A stretch of 64,000 nucleotides of DNA from Salinimicrobium soli (GCF_048323655.1 NZ_JBLUWW010000001.1:1054001-1118000); one strand, 5' to 3'; shown: positions 1 through 11,100, counted from the first letter of the stretch. The notes: generated by a model from the sequence alone, not told the origin. Numbers and translations: made by a program.

Positions 1-2
1 AA

Positions 3-686
3 ACATATAGAGAGCTTCAGAAATTACAAAAGGAGATAATAGTAATTGCCAATAAAATTGACACTTTAGATGATGAAGAGATCAATGAGGTAAGATCTCA
101 AATATTTGAGGAGCTTGGAGTTAATCCTTTTTGTATATCTGCTAAAAAGAAAATAGGTTTAGAACCATTGCATGAACACATCTTAAGCATCTTGGAAACA
201 AGAGGAAAAGACATACTTTATATAAAAGCATCAAAATTTAAAAATAAGGAAGTACGGAATTGGATAAATGCTGCGTCAGCCACTGCGGTAGGAATAGGGG
301 CCCTGCCTGTACCAGGTTCAGATATCATCCCTTTAACTACCCTTCAGGTGGGCTTGGCAATGAAAATTGCTTTTATTTATGATATTAAGCCAAGTAAGGA
401 AGATGTTATGAAATTGGCTGCATCAACCGTGACAGGGAGCATTGGAAAGCAGATAGCAAAATGGGCAATTACAGGTTTAAAAGCGGCAGGATGGATACCT
501 GGGGCTCAACTTTTAGAAGTAGCTATTTGCGGGATTGCTGGCGCGGTAGCTGGGTCTATGACTTATGGTTTCGGTTGGGCTTGTAACGCTTACTACAGTA
601 GTGGTATGCAAATGGAATTGAATGAAGTGGGAAAACTGTTTAAGGAATATTATGATATGCACAGAAGTAAAAAGAAGGCCGCATAG
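3..686 (+). CDS. GTPase with C-terminal DUF697-like membrane-associating domain (5' end outside window)
   Basis: The reading frame is open from the window edge, so the G1-G3 part of the GTPase lies upstream and only the C-terminal 227 codons are visible. The visible part begins inside the G domain: IANKID is the G4 (NKxD) motif and CISAK resembles G5. After residue ~60 follows an Ala/Gly-rich hydrophobic region (ALPVPGSDIIPLTTLQVGLA and later AVAGSMTYGFGWA) typical of the DUF697/YcjF-like domain attached to some Era-like GTPases; this domain is thought to contact membranes. About 365 bp downstream lies a second GTPase gene whose G4-G5 region is closely similar at DNA and protein level. The function is unknown; the GTPase assignment is firm, the DUF697 call probable. 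Confidence 0.8.
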   Translation, partial: TYRELQKLQKEIIVIANKIDTLDDEEINEVRSQIFEELGVNPFCISAKKKIGLEPLHEHILSILETRGKDILYIKASKFKNKEVRNWINAASATAVGIGALPVPGSDIIPLTTLQVGLAMKIAFIYDIKPSKEDVMKLAASTVTGSIGKQIAKWAITGLKAAGWIPGAQLLEVAICGIAGAVAGSMTYGFGWACNAYYSSGMQMELNEVGKLFKEYYDMHRSKKKAA

Positions 687-1051
687 GATCTTCAATCCAA
701 TTCTAAATTCCGTCCATAGAATAACTGTTGATAAGGCAGTTAGGATCCAAATAATGAGATAGGTTAGAAGATCTTTTTCTGACCCTTGCATATTCTTATT
801 ATAAATGGATTTGTCCCTATTATCAGAAATAAGGGATGTGGTGTTATTTTAATTTTTTGGGTAAATCAGCAGGAAAAAATTTTCGGCTGATTTCCCTAAA
901 ATTTTCTGAGCAAATCAAGGAAAAGGTTGTTTAAGTAGGGAGTTCAAAAAACTGGGGTTAAGATAAGAAACCTAGATAAACGCCTAAATATTAGGTGTCT
1001 CAAAAACTTAAATAGAACATTAAAAGTAAATCATCCGAAGAAGAAGTCCTT
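687..1051. other. Intergenic region with a hairpin and a small inverted repeat
   Basis: No convincing gene is seen in these 365 bases. A hairpin at 859-896 pairs AAATCAGC with GCTGATTT, extended by GGG/CCC with a bulge; it is followed only by a weak T-rich stretch, so it may be the terminator of the first GTPase gene. A shorter imperfect inverted repeat, CGCCTAAATATTAGGTG at 981-997, lies about 55 bp before the next start codon and could be an operator or part of its promoter region. Confidence 0.35.
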
Positions 1052-2041
1052 ATGAAGACTAACAACTATATTAGAAAATCTAATTTCTATAAAGTTAATG
1101 AGGTAGCAAAATATTTTAAAACCACACAATTTCCGGCAGAGTCAACTGTTGATCTTCTAAAAGTAGGACCTTACAGCCATAGTAAGAATAGAATCTTCAA
1201 GTTAGCTATAATTTACAATGAAGCTAAGCTTTGGATTAAGTTATTTCAAGATGGTGTAAAACTGAAAACTAACTATTATGATGAGCCGAATTTTGATTCT
1301 GCTCTTTTGTCTTATTTGAAAACACATAACCTGGAAAAGGTAAAGGCTGAACTTTCTCCGGAGCTCAGCGAGCTTCAGGTTATTAAAGATTTTAGAAGTA
1401 AGGTGAAATACGTCATAAGCATTGTTCAGAGGTTTTCCAAGCAGGAACCTGCTCTTATACCTGATAACCAGTTTCCGCAGGAAGATTTTAAAGAGTTGAA
1501 TTATTCCACTGATGAAAAGCAGGAGAAACTCAACGAAATTGGAGATGAAAAATTTGTAGTCAGTCTCTTAGGTAGCGTAAATAGTGGGAAATCGCAGTTA
1601 TTCAATGCATTAACAGGTACTAATCATGCCCTTGTAAAAGCACGGTCAGGCTCGACAAAGAAGGTTTTTTTATACTCTTTGAATAAAAATATTCTCCTTG
1701 CGGATACTCCAGGATTATATGATATTCAAGGAAGGGTTAGTCAAAAGGCGATAAATTTTACAAAAGAAAATGCGCATCTCATTCTCTTCTTTATAAATTC
1801 AAATGCCGGGATTACTGCTGCAGATAAAAAAATATATCGTAAGCTTCAAAGACTTGAAAAGGAAACAATAGTCCTTGCAAGTAAGATAGATACTTTAGAT
1901 GAAGAAGAATTTTTGGAGGTAAGATCTCAAATATATGAAGAGCTTGGAGTTATGCCTTTTTCGGTATCTGTTAAGAAGAAGGTAAATCTAGAGCAGTTGC
2001 ATGAGTATATTAAAAGGATATCTGAAAGGAAGTTAATGTAA
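1052..2041 (+). CDS. Era/HflX-type GTPase with unknown N-terminal domain
   Basis: This 329-residue protein has an N-terminal ~150-residue region that I do not recognise, followed by a complete small GTPase domain: G1 LLGSVNSGKS (about residues 173-182), G3 DTPG (about 218-221), G4 SKID and a degenerate G5 SVSVK. It ends shortly after G5, at a point where the neighbouring upstream paralogue continues into a DUF697-like domain; so this copy is a C-terminally short paralogue. The DNA from about 1828 to 1990 is clearly related to about 13-175, pointing to tandem duplication. The stop is 2 bp before the recD start. Whether it works with RecBCD is unknown; the adjacency may be chance. Confidence 0.8.
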   Translation: MKTNNYIRKSNFYKVNEVAKYFKTTQFPAESTVDLLKVGPYSHSKNRIFKLAIIYNEAKLWIKLFQDGVKLKTNYYDEPNFDSALLSYLKTHNLEKVKAELSPELSELQVIKDFRSKVKYVISIVQRFSKQEPALIPDNQFPQEDFKELNYSTDEKQEKLNEIGDEKFVVSLLGSVNSGKSQLFNALTGTNHALVKARSGSTKKVFLYSLNKNILLADTPGLYDIQGRVSQKAINFTKENAHLILFFINSNAGITAADKKIYRKLQRLEKETIVLASKIDTLDEEEFLEVRSQIYEELGVMPFSVSVKKKVNLEQLHEYIKRISERKLM

Positions 2042-2043
2042 AA

Positions 2044-3888
2044 ATGAGCAAAATGGATGTAATGGATCCCCACCACCACTTCGCCTCCTTCTTTAAAGGA
2101 CAAAAAAAACTGCAGCCCTTCGCCTACGCCGCATCCAAAAGCCTGGCTGAGGGCAGTATCTGTGTTGATGTAACCAGCAACTCTGAAGATCTGTTTGGAG
2201 ATTCAGAAAAGGAGTCGGAAGAAGAGTTTTCTGTAGAAGGGCTGAAGGAACTTCATACTTTGGTCGGTAACGAAAACGATGTAAAAAAGCCTTTTGTCCT
2301 GCATGGGAATAACTTTTACATCACCCGCTATTTCAATTATGAAACCCAAATCATCCAGGGGATCAAAAGGTTAGTGGGGGAGAGGGAAAAGAAAAGAATT
2401 TCTAGGTTTGACTGGTTAAAAACCTCTGCACAATTCCAAAAGTTGGTGGCTGGGCAGGAGGTAAAAAAAGGAGCGGACTGGCAATTGGTGGCGGCTGCCA
2501 TGGCTTTTGTCAACAACTTTAGCATTATCACCGGCGGACCGGGAACGGGGAAGACTACGACCGTAGCTAAGATCCTTGGCTTATTATATGAAGAGGATCC
2601 AGAGCTGGTGGTTAAATTAGCGGCTCCCACCGGAAAGGCTGCGATGAGGATGAAAGAATCTTTGACTGGTAATGACCAAATTTCCTCTGATCTTAAAGGA
2701 ATAATTGATGAGCTCAAGCCCTTTACAATACATAGACTCCTGGGGCCAAAACGTCAGTCTCCATACTTTAAGAACGATTCAGAAAATCCGGTTGAGGCAG
2801 ATGTGATCATTGTGGATGAAGCTTCTATGATAGATGTGGCCCTTTTCAGTAAACTTATTTCTGCCATAGGTCCGGAAACCAGGCTTGTCCTTTTGGGAGA
2901 CCGTAACCAACTTGCTTCTGTGGAGGCAGGAAGTCTGCTGAGTGATCTTTGTGCCACCGTACCAGGAAAGAATCAGTTCAGTAGTGAGATGAGCGCAGAC
3001 TTACAAAATCTTATCCCTGATTTGAACATAGAGACTGCACGGGAAGATCATTTTCTGCAGGATCATATTACCGAATTAAAATATTCCTGGCGTTTTGAAA
3101 CAAGGCCGGCTTTTAGGAAGGTCAGCGAGGCAGTGATCAATAATGAGAAAGAAGAGATCAAATCATGGTTCGGGGAGGAGGGGCTGAAAGAAAACATACA
3201 GATAGATCCTGAATATGATGAAAAGCTTTTCAATAACTTCATCAGTTCTTATGAGGAGTACATCAAGAAGGAGGAACCTAACCGGAAGAATATTGCTGAA
3301 GCGATCAAAAAATTCAACGAGCTTCGAATTCTGGCGGTCCTGAGGAATGGAAAGAATGGGGTCGCCGGACTAAACGCGAGGGTGGAGAAATACCTTACAA
3401 AGAAGAAATTAATTGATACCAGTACTGATTTCTATGAGTTCCGTCCGGTAATGGTAACCCGCAATCATCCTGATCTTAATCTCTTCAATGGTGATATAGG
3501 GATTGTCCGTGAAGATCCTAATGATGAAAATAAGGTTAAGATCTGGTTTCTTGCTGAAGAACAAAAGGCTGAAAAAACCGAGGAGGAACAAAAGAAGGAG
3601 GAACAGGAAGAGAAGAAAAGATTTGTACGGGGATATTCCCCTGCCTTACTTACCGATGTGGAAACAGTCTTCGCGATGACGGTACACAAAAGCCAGGGCT
3701 CAGAATTTGAAAAGGTAATGCTGGTAATGCCCAAGGTCACTGAATTGCCTTTACTGACACGGGAATTGCTCTATACCGGAATCACCCGAGCTAAATCGGA
3801 ACTCTTAATACAGGGAACCGAGGAGGTGCTTTTAACCGCTGCTGAAGCCCAGGTAAAGCGAGCTTCTGGGATAATGAACAGAATTTAA
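2044..3888 (+). CDS. recD: Exodeoxyribonuclease V subunit alpha (RecD, SF1 helicase)
   Basis: RecD is the 5'-3' helicase motor of the RecBCD double-strand-break repair and DNA-degrading complex. The 614-residue product is close to the 608 residues of the E. coli protein. Visible motifs are Walker A GGPGTGKTTT (about residues 164-173), Walker B/motif II DEASM (about 258), a motif with GDRNQLASVEAG (motif III), MTVHKSQGSEF (about 545) and LYTGITRAK (motif VI). A Glu/Lys-rich insertion at about residues 500-525 is probably a surface loop. It starts 2 bp after the upstream GTPase stop and is followed by a nuclease gene and then recC and recB, so it is likely the first rec gene of one operon. ATG codons at 2044, 2053 and 2062 are all possible starts. 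Confidence 0.95.
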   Translation: MSKMDVMDPHHHFASFFKGQKKLQPFAYAASKSLAEGSICVDVTSNSEDLFGDSEKESEEEFSVEGLKELHTLVGNENDVKKPFVLHGNNFYITRYFNYETQIIQGIKRLVGEREKKRISRFDWLKTSAQFQKLVAGQEVKKGADWQLVAAAMAFVNNFSIITGGPGTGKTTTVAKILGLLYEEDPELVVKLAAPTGKAAMRMKESLTGNDQISSDLKGIIDELKPFTIHRLLGPKRQSPYFKNDSENPVEADVIIVDEASMIDVALFSKLISAIGPETRLVLLGDRNQLASVEAGSLLSDLCATVPGKNQFSSEMSADLQNLIPDLNIETAREDHFLQDHITELKYSWRFETRPAFRKVSEAVINNEKEEIKSWFGEEGLKENIQIDPEYDEKLFNNFISSYEEYIKKEEPNRKNIAEAIKKFNELRILAVLRNGKNGVAGLNARVEKYLTKKKLIDTSTDFYEFRPVMVTRNHPDLNLFNGDIGIVREDPNDENKVKIWFLAEEQKAEKTEEEQKKEEQEEKKRFVRGYSPALLTDVETVFAMTVHKSQGSEFEKVMLVMPKVTELPLLTRELLYTGITRAKSELLIQGTEEVLLTAAEAQVKRASGIMNRI

Positions 3889-3922
3889 TTATGTCTAGTA
3901 AGTACAACTATAAAACCGACCA

Positions 3923-4948
3923 ATGAAAAAAACACCCAATATTTTTAACTATGCTACTTCCGAACTTTCACAAGATGCTTTTTTAACCTGGTTAATCCAA
4001 TGGGCAGATAAGGATTTCCAAGAAGAAGATAGCTCTTTAAATGCATGTGCCATTTCTTTTGTTCAGAAGTTGTTAGGAAAGGATAAAACCTATGCTATTG
4101 AAAGCGTAGAAGCAGGGAGACAATGGAACAATATTGACGTCTATGCTATAATAAATAATCAATATTTCCTCGTTATAGAAGACAAAAAAGGAACAAAAGA
4201 ACATTCTGACCAGCTTAATAAATATTCAGAAAGAGCAAAGAAGCACTACCAAAATTCAGATGTTGAAGTAAAACTTGTTTATTTCAAAATGGAGGAACAG
4301 GGAAGATATCACAATGTAAAGGAAGCTGGTTTTTCAATTTTCCATAGGAGAGATATGCTTTCAATTCTTGGTGATTATTTTGACTCCACAGAAGGGTCAG
4401 AGCAAAACAACATAGTGGTTGACTTCTATAAAAATCTTGTTATTCTAGATGAGAAAATAAACAGTTACCTAACTAAACCCTTAAACGAGTGGCATTGGTA
4501 TTCTTGGCAAGGATTCTATTCTGAACTGCAAAAACATATTGGTGGAAACTGGGAATATGTTTCCAATGCATCAGGAGGTTTCTTAGGTTTTTGGTGGCAC
4601 TGGAATTCTTCATGCTTGGGCGACACGAAATTTGAGTATTATTTGCAATTAGAAGAACAAAAATTTGTTTTTAAGCTCTACGTATACAAAGAAAGCGAAC
4701 GTCGGGAAGTCCGAGAATTTTACCGCAGGAATTTGTATAAAAAAGCGAGAGAATTAAATATTGACATTTCTCAATTTGGTCGTTTGGGAACATACATGGG
4801 CGTGGCTAAACTTAACTCAGAATATCGAATCACAAATAATAAAGGAATTTTAGATTTTCAGGCTACAGTTAAAAACTTGAAAGTAATGATGGAATTGTTA
4901 AATGAAACTGAGAAGGAAATTAATGCAATTAGCAAAGTTTATGATTAG
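3923..4948 (+). CDS. PD-(D/E)XK superfamily nuclease-like protein inserted between recD and recC
   Basis: The 341-residue protein carries a recognisable PD-(D/E)XK core near the N-terminus: D72 in NNIDVYAI, then E86-D87-K88 in FLVIEDKKGTKEHSDQLNKY, the pattern of the family annotated as PD-(D/E)XK nuclease superfamily proteins. The C-terminal ~180 residues are unassigned and rich in Trp and aromatic residues. It lies 34 bp after recD and 70 bp before recC, on the same strand, interrupting an operon that usually holds only rec genes. Its DNA appears more AT-rich than recD or recC, which suggests later acquisition. Probable role: a DNA-cleaving accessory or defence nuclease. The nuclease fold is likely; a link to RecBCD is inference. 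Confidence 0.75.
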   Translation: MKKTPNIFNYATSELSQDAFLTWLIQWADKDFQEEDSSLNACAISFVQKLLGKDKTYAIESVEAGRQWNNIDVYAIINNQYFLVIEDKKGTKEHSDQLNKYSERAKKHYQNSDVEVKLVYFKMEEQGRYHNVKEAGFSIFHRRDMLSILGDYFDSTEGSEQNNIVVDFYKNLVILDEKINSYLTKPLNEWHWYSWQGFYSELQKHIGGNWEYVSNASGGFLGFWWHWNSSCLGDTKFEYYLQLEEQKFVFKLYVYKESERREVREFYRRNLYKKARELNIDISQFGRLGTYMGVAKLNSEYRITNNKGILDFQATVKNLKVMMELLNETEKEINAISKVYD

Positions 4949-5018
4949 TTGTGCCTTTTGTTGTTAACCAACTTAACTGTCTACGTTAATCACCTGCCTC
5001 TAAATCTGCTACAACTCT

Positions 5019-8000
5019 ATGGAACAATTCGCCGCAATGTCAGCGCTCGGACAAGACTTTAGCAATGTGGAAATTCACACCCACTCCTCTAATGAGAAGA
5101 TTGCTGCGCTCCTGGCACAACAAATAAAAAAAACCTTTCAAAATGTAGAACTTGTTTTTCAGCCGGTCCACATTGTTACACCCAATAAGGCGCAGCATAA
5201 TTGGCTAAAGGAGCAGCTGGCCCGGGAACTCGGGTTTATCGCCAACCTGGAGCAGCATAATCTCAGGTCTTTTTTTAGCGGGTTATTCCAAGAGTTATTT
5301 CCGAAAAAAAAGGAGCAGTCACGAATAGGACATTTGGTCTGGAATCTTTTTTCGGAACTGGCCAAAGAGAGTTTCAGGCAGAAATTTCCGAAGATCGCGG
5401 CATATTGTGGGGAAGATGAGATGAAGCGCCTCGCACTTGCTCAAAAGCTTTCCGGATTGTTCCAGGAATATGAACAATATCGTCCTGATCTCATTAAGGA
5501 CTGGATAAACACCGGTGGTGATTCTCAAAAAGAGACAGAGGCCTGGCAGGCTTATCTTTATGTAAATGCCGAATTCGGGGAAAATTTCATTCATCCCGAA
5601 AAACTTCAGATGCAATTGGAGGAAAAATCAGCAATTCTTGATTCCTATCAAAGCCTTTATATCTTCGGCGAGGTAGATTTTACTCCTTTACAGCTCCAAT
5701 ACTTGAAGATCCTGGTGAACCAGCCTGATTTCAGGGTTTATATTTACCGTGCGAATCTTGAGATAAAGGCCAAAGCAAATCCCCTGGCTCAGAACTGGGG
5801 AGCGCTTGCAGAACTAGCAAAAAAGCAGTTGCAGGAGTTAACTGATCTTCCAGAGAATGGAATCCACTGTGATACTCCTAAGAACGATCTGAACCGAATT
5901 CAGCAGAGTTTTCTGAAGGATAAAGATGCTGAAGGATTAACACATGACGATTCCCTGCTTATCTATAACTCTTTTACCAAAGTACGCGAGGTCGAGGCCT
6001 TGTACAATTACCTCGTAAAGACTGTAGATGAAGCTAATAAGAAGGGGGAGAAAATTGGTGCCAGGGATATTGCTGTTTACGTGCCAAACCTGGATCCATA
6101 TATCCCGGCTATAAAAACCGTTTTTGACTCTGCTCCTTATAGATTTCCATACACCCTGGTCAGCAGGGGCTTTAGTCGGGAAGAGAATTTCTGGACCGCC
6201 CTGGAACAGGTGCTGTCCTTTGAAAAAGAGGATTTTACCGCTCCTAAAGTTTTCAACCTCCTGGAGATGCAGCCTATAAAGAAGAGTTTCGGGTTTACAA
6301 ATCTGGACCTGCTACGCAAAGCCTTTATTGATGCTAATATTCGTCGGGAATATGAGGGTAATGAAGATCTGGAAACTAACACCGTTTCTTTTAAGAACGG
6401 ACTGGAAAGACTTATCTATGGCTTTTGCCTCGGAGATGAAAGCCCGGTAGAAATTGAAGGAAAAAAGATATGGCCGGTAGATATCGCCGAAGGCAGCGCT
6501 GCCCAGGATCTTTTCAGATTGCACCACCTGGTGGAATTATTACACCAGCTGGTAGAAAAGAAAAAGGAAAAACAATCTGCTGCCGAATGGCATAAAGAAC
6601 TGATGCAGATCGCTGATGATTTTCTGCAGCCTGAAGAGAGGCAGGAAGAGCGCTTGAGCAGCCTGATGGAAAATCTTATCGCTCTGGAAACTTCGGAAGA
6701 TGAAGTGGAGTTCCGAACCTTTTTCCACCGACTCAAGGACCATCTTCAAAACCAGGATGTTCAGCAGCTCACCGGGAAAGGCGGAATAGTATTTAGCGGA
6801 CTCTATCCCGGAGTGAGTGTGCCGAAAAAGGTGGTGGCCTATTTAGGAATGAACTTCCAGGAGTTTCCCCGGAAGAATCATAAAACAAGCTTCGACCTCC
6901 TCCAAGATTTTCCTAAGACTGATCAAAGAACGAAGGATCAGGCTGCTTTTCTAGAAACATTTTTAAATGCACAGGATAAGGTTCTTTTAAGTTATTTAGG
7001 TCAAAGCGTTCGGGATAACTCAGAAATACCATCATCTTCCATAATTGATGATTTGACTGATTATGTGACCAAGCAAGGGGGGCATTTAGGAGAAGTGAAG
7101 CATAAGTTACATTCCTTTAATCCGGTTTATTTTGATGATGAAGATGAACACAAACACTTCTTTACCTACCAGGGATCTTCAGACCCTATAAAGCGATCAG
7201 ATAAAACTGACAAACAACCAGAGAAACTTAAGGAGACACTAGAACTTCAAGAATTAATAAATTTTATGAAAGACCCCTTTAGGCATTTTTATCAAAGGAG
7301 TCTTGGGATTTTCTATGAAGAAAATGAAAGTCTTCCGGAATGGGAATGTTTCCACCTGGATGCACTTCAAGCCTGGATCCTTAAAGATAAGTTACGAAGC
7401 GAATATCTCGAAAACGATAAATTTGATTTGGAAAATTATAGGACGGGCTTATTGGTAGGAAGTAAAATTCCTTTAAAAAACCCAGGAAGAATTGAACTAA
7501 ATAATACCAATGAAATTATTGATAACCTGATTCGATTACTAGAAGAGAAAACCGGTGCCCGGTCCATCGAATTATTGGAAGATGTTATTTTTATACCACA
7601 AACTTCCCCGCAAAATTTAAATCTGAATGTAAAATTAACCTGCATAAATAGGGAACTCCTTTGTTTGAATGTCTCCAAACTTGACAGGAAGAAAAATGTG
7701 AAAACAAAATATAAGCTTACAGCTTATATCCAATCCCTTGCCTATAGAGCCTTGGGTGAAACAGGGGCTATCCATTTTACCTGTCTGGATTATTATAATA
7801 AGCCTTTCCATCAACAGCTAAATTTAGAAGTTTCCCGGGAAGAGGCCATAAAGGAACTTTTGGTGATTCTCCATTTAATGGAGAAAAATTCTGAGAGCAT
7901 TCTTCCATTTTATCCGGAATTAGAATTGAAAATGGAAGATCTTACAAAATGCGAAGATGATATAAAGGAGGAGAAAACAACTAGAATTAAAGATTTAATT

Positions 8001-8165
8001 GAAGCTACTTTTAGAGGAAATTCTAATGTATATCATTCCCCATATTTTAAGACTGAATACAACCTTGGTTTCTTCGAGGGTGAAAAAGGAGAATCCCGGT
8101 TGTTGGAATTGCACCAGAAGACCCTGGAAATAACTAATAAGGTAGATAAACTCTTTGGAAGATGA
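5019..8165 (+). CDS. recC: Exodeoxyribonuclease V subunit gamma (RecC)
   Basis: RecC is the Chi-recognising scaffold of RecBCD, with an inactivated helicase fold. The 1048-residue product is near the family size (1122 in E. coli). Recognisable stretches include the early NWLKEQLARELGFIANLE segment, LYIFGEVDFTPLQLQYL and GIVFSGLYPGVSVPKKVVAY, then FMKDPFRHFYQRSLGI in the region that resembles a degenerate RecB-type nuclease domain. No intact Walker A motif is present, as expected. The stop overlaps the recB start by 4 bp (ATGA), indicating translational coupling. The part from about 6900 to 8100 looks more AT-rich than the first 1.8 kb. Confidence 0.92.
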   Translation: MEQFAAMSALGQDFSNVEIHTHSSNEKIAALLAQQIKKTFQNVELVFQPVHIVTPNKAQHNWLKEQLARELGFIANLEQHNLRSFFSGLFQELFPKKKEQSRIGHLVWNLFSELAKESFRQKFPKIAAYCGEDEMKRLALAQKLSGLFQEYEQYRPDLIKDWINTGGDSQKETEAWQAYLYVNAEFGENFIHPEKLQMQLEEKSAILDSYQSLYIFGEVDFTPLQLQYLKILVNQPDFRVYIYRANLEIKAKANPLAQNWGALAELAKKQLQELTDLPENGIHCDTPKNDLNRIQQSFLKDKDAEGLTHDDSLLIYNSFTKVREVEALYNYLVKTVDEANKKGEKIGARDIAVYVPNLDPYIPAIKTVFDSAPYRFPYTLVSRGFSREENFWTALEQVLSFEKEDFTAPKVFNLLEMQPIKKSFGFTNLDLLRKAFIDANIRREYEGNEDLETNTVSFKNGLERLIYGFCLGDESPVEIEGKKIWPVDIAEGSAAQDLFRLHHLVELLHQLVEKKKEKQSAAEWHKELMQIADDFLQPEERQEERLSSLMENLIALETSEDEVEFRTFFHRLKDHLQNQDVQQLTGKGGIVFSGLYPGVSVPKKVVAYLGMNFQEFPRKNHKTSFDLLQDFPKTDQRTKDQAAFLETFLNAQDKVLLSYLGQSVRDNSEIPSSSIIDDLTDYVTKQGGHLGEVKHKLHSFNPVYFDDEDEHKHFFTYQGSSDPIKRSDKTDKQPEKLKETLELQELINFMKDPFRHFYQRSLGIFYEENESLPEWECFHLDALQAWILKDKLRSEYLENDKFDLENYRTGLLVGSKIPLKNPGRIELNNTNEIIDNLIRLLEEKTGARSIELLEDVIFIPQTSPQNLNLNVKLTCINRELLCLNVSKLDRKKNVKTKYKLTAYIQSLAYRALGETGAIHFTCLDYYNKPFHQQLNLEVSREEAIKELLVILHLMEKNSESILPFYPELELKMEDLTKCEDDIKEEKTTRIKDLIEATFRGNSNVYHSPYFKTEYNLGFFEGEKGESRLLELHQKTLEITNKVDKLFGR

Positions 8166-11100
8166 AAAATTTTGATCCTACAAATCCTATCGAGGTACCT
8201 CTGGAGAAAAGCAATATCGTAGAGGCTAGTGCAGGAACAGGAAAAACCTTTTCAATAGGTTTACTGGTTTTAAGACTGTTACTTGAAAAAAAGATCCCTA
8301 TCCAAAGGATCCTAATGGTGACATTTACTAATGCGGCGGTCGCAGAATTGGCCTCTAGGATTCGAAAGTTCCTGAAAATTGGCATTGAATTTCTGGAGAC
8401 AGGGGAGATAGAAGAAGGCTATAAAGACATTAAAAAGATCATCGAACTTAGTAGAGATTCCAACTCCCTTAGCTTATTAAAAATAGCTCTTTCTGATCTT
8501 GATGAAGCTTCCATACAAACCATACATAGTTTTTGTCAGGAATCTTTGAACAGTTATCCTCTGGAATCTGATCAGTCTTTTGGGCTGGACTTACAAACTG
8601 ATATTCTGGAAATTGCCAATGAGGCTGTAAAGGATTTTTGGCGGAGGGAGATTACGGGTTTACCGGAGGAATTTTTAGAAGAAAATCCTGTAATATGTTT
8701 GGAGAATTTCCAGGCAGCGGTAAAGGAAAGTCTGGGTGGCAAAAAATTGGCTTTGGACAACGAGGTATTTCCGGAAGTTCTTAATAGAAAACTGGATGAT
8801 TTTCAGAATCACATATCAAGTAATAAAAATGAGCTTGTAAGAAGAATAAGGAGTACAGGAATTAACCGATTTGGGGAAAATCAGCAGAATTCAGTTGTTG
8901 AATTACTTGAAAATTCGGAGAATCTGCGAAGTTGGCTCTTATTTAATAGAAATGATTCGAAGTACATCTATGAATGTTGGGAAAAGATTTTTCCAATTGA
9001 ACGTCAAATGGCATTGGATATTCAACAATGCGAAAGGGATATGATTTCTTCTTACTTCCTTAAATGTATTAAAGAAATAAAGAGAGTTGTTACGAAGTAT
9101 TTGGGTGAAAGAAATTTTATCACCTATGATGAACTCATCAATCGCATGCATAAAGCAGTGATAAGCAGGGCTGATTTCAGAAATTCCATAAGAGATAAAT
9201 TTGGTGCCGTCTTTATAGATGAATTTCAGGATACAGATAAGCTACAATATGAGATCTATAATCAGCTTTTCAGGCAAGGCAAGATTCTTTTCTACATAGG
9301 GGATCCAAAGCAATCCATATACGCCTGGCGTAAAGCAGATCTGCACACCTATTTCCAGGCGAAAGATGCCATACCGCAGGAACGACAGTACAAGATGGAT
9401 ATTAATTACCGCTCTACCAAAGAATGTGTAGATGCTATAGAATCATTCTTAGATATCCGGGATCCTTTCTACACTGATTCTGATTCAACTCTAAAGCTCG
9501 ATTTTATTTCCGTAAACGCTAATGATGAAAATTCAATTGGTCTAAATAGTGGAGATCATAAATTTGAGCCCCTTCATATTTTTGAGGGTAGAAATAAAGA
9601 GGAAATTCATGCTAAGATCCCCATTCTCGTAAGTGAACTCCTTAATAAGGAAAAGCCATATACCCTCAACGGAAAATCCTTGCGGAGCTCAGATATAGGA
9701 ATTCTGCTTCGTAATAATAGTGATGGAGCAAAAGTGAAAAACAGTCTGGCTCAGGCTGGGATCCATGCTGTCACAATAGACGATGCACAAATTTTTAAAG
9801 ATACCGATGAGGCAGGTTACATTTCTTATGTACTACAGGCGGTTCTGGAAACCTCAGAAGAAAATATTAATAAGGCGCTGGTGAATCCATTTACGAGATA
9901 TTCAGCAGAAAAGGCCAATTCGATAAGTAAAGAAAATCTGTTGGATGTTTTCAGGAATTACCGAAAAATCTGGCAGGAGTCCGGGGTTTACCCGATGTTT
10001 AAACAATTTATGGGTGATTTTGATATCCATTCAAAACTTCTAGATCCTGATAATCCTTACGGTCTTCGAATTTTGAGTAATCTCACCCAATTGCTGGAAT
10101 TATTACAGGAAGCAGAACATAAGCATGAACTAAAACCCATTGGACTAAATGCATATCTGGTCAAACAGCTTACGGAATCTTCAAATGATGATGAATATCA
10201 ACAACGGATGGAGAGCGACCAGGATGCCGTGAAAATATCAACTATTCATAAGGCTAAAGGTTTAGAGTATCCTATTGTAATTGCTCCATTCCTTGATTTA
10301 AAAGCAGAAGAAGGGAAAAAGTCCACATTGGCTTATAAAGTAGATGGTGAAGATGGAGAATATAAGTTCTATATCCAGAAATTAAGATCTGATGAACAGA
10401 AAGACCTTGCTTTAAAGCAGATTGAGCAGGAGAATCGAAGGCTTTTGTACGTAACCCTCACCAGGGCAAAATATAATTGCATTCTTTTTAAAACTAGCTT
10501 CACTTCCAATAAAAAGGAAGGTAGGACTTATAATACCTCTCTAGATCATTTCGTAAATGAGAGAAATATAAAAGAATTTCAATTTCAGGGTTTAAAAACA
10601 GTGAAGACCGGGGACGATGAAAGGAAAGTTGACTTCACCGATTTCAGGAAAGCTAATGATTTCATGTTAGCCGATAAATTTTTTGGCAAACTCAGCTTTT
10701 CCGGCTTGAGCCTCCACGGTTATACTCCCAAGGAGAACAACAGCGAAATAAAAGATGATTACGACCAGTTTATCTTTAAGGATATTCCCGGGGGAACCAA
10801 CCTGGGAAGTATGCTGCACTACCTGTTTGAAAATATAGATTTTGAAGGCACTCCCGAACATCACCGGGAGGAACTGGAGAAACTGCTCGACAGGTTCTAT
10901 CCGCACAAAAAAGGGGAATTGACCGATGGACTCCTCAAAATGGTAAACCACGTTCTGGATTCAAACATCAGGATAGGTGATGAGCAGATCCCTTTAAGAG
11001 AAATTTCAAATGAAAGTAAGAAGAATGAAATGGAATTCGATCTCAGAACAAGCTGGGTAGACCTGCCGGGGCTAAATGACTTAGAAGCCGGAGAGGGAAT

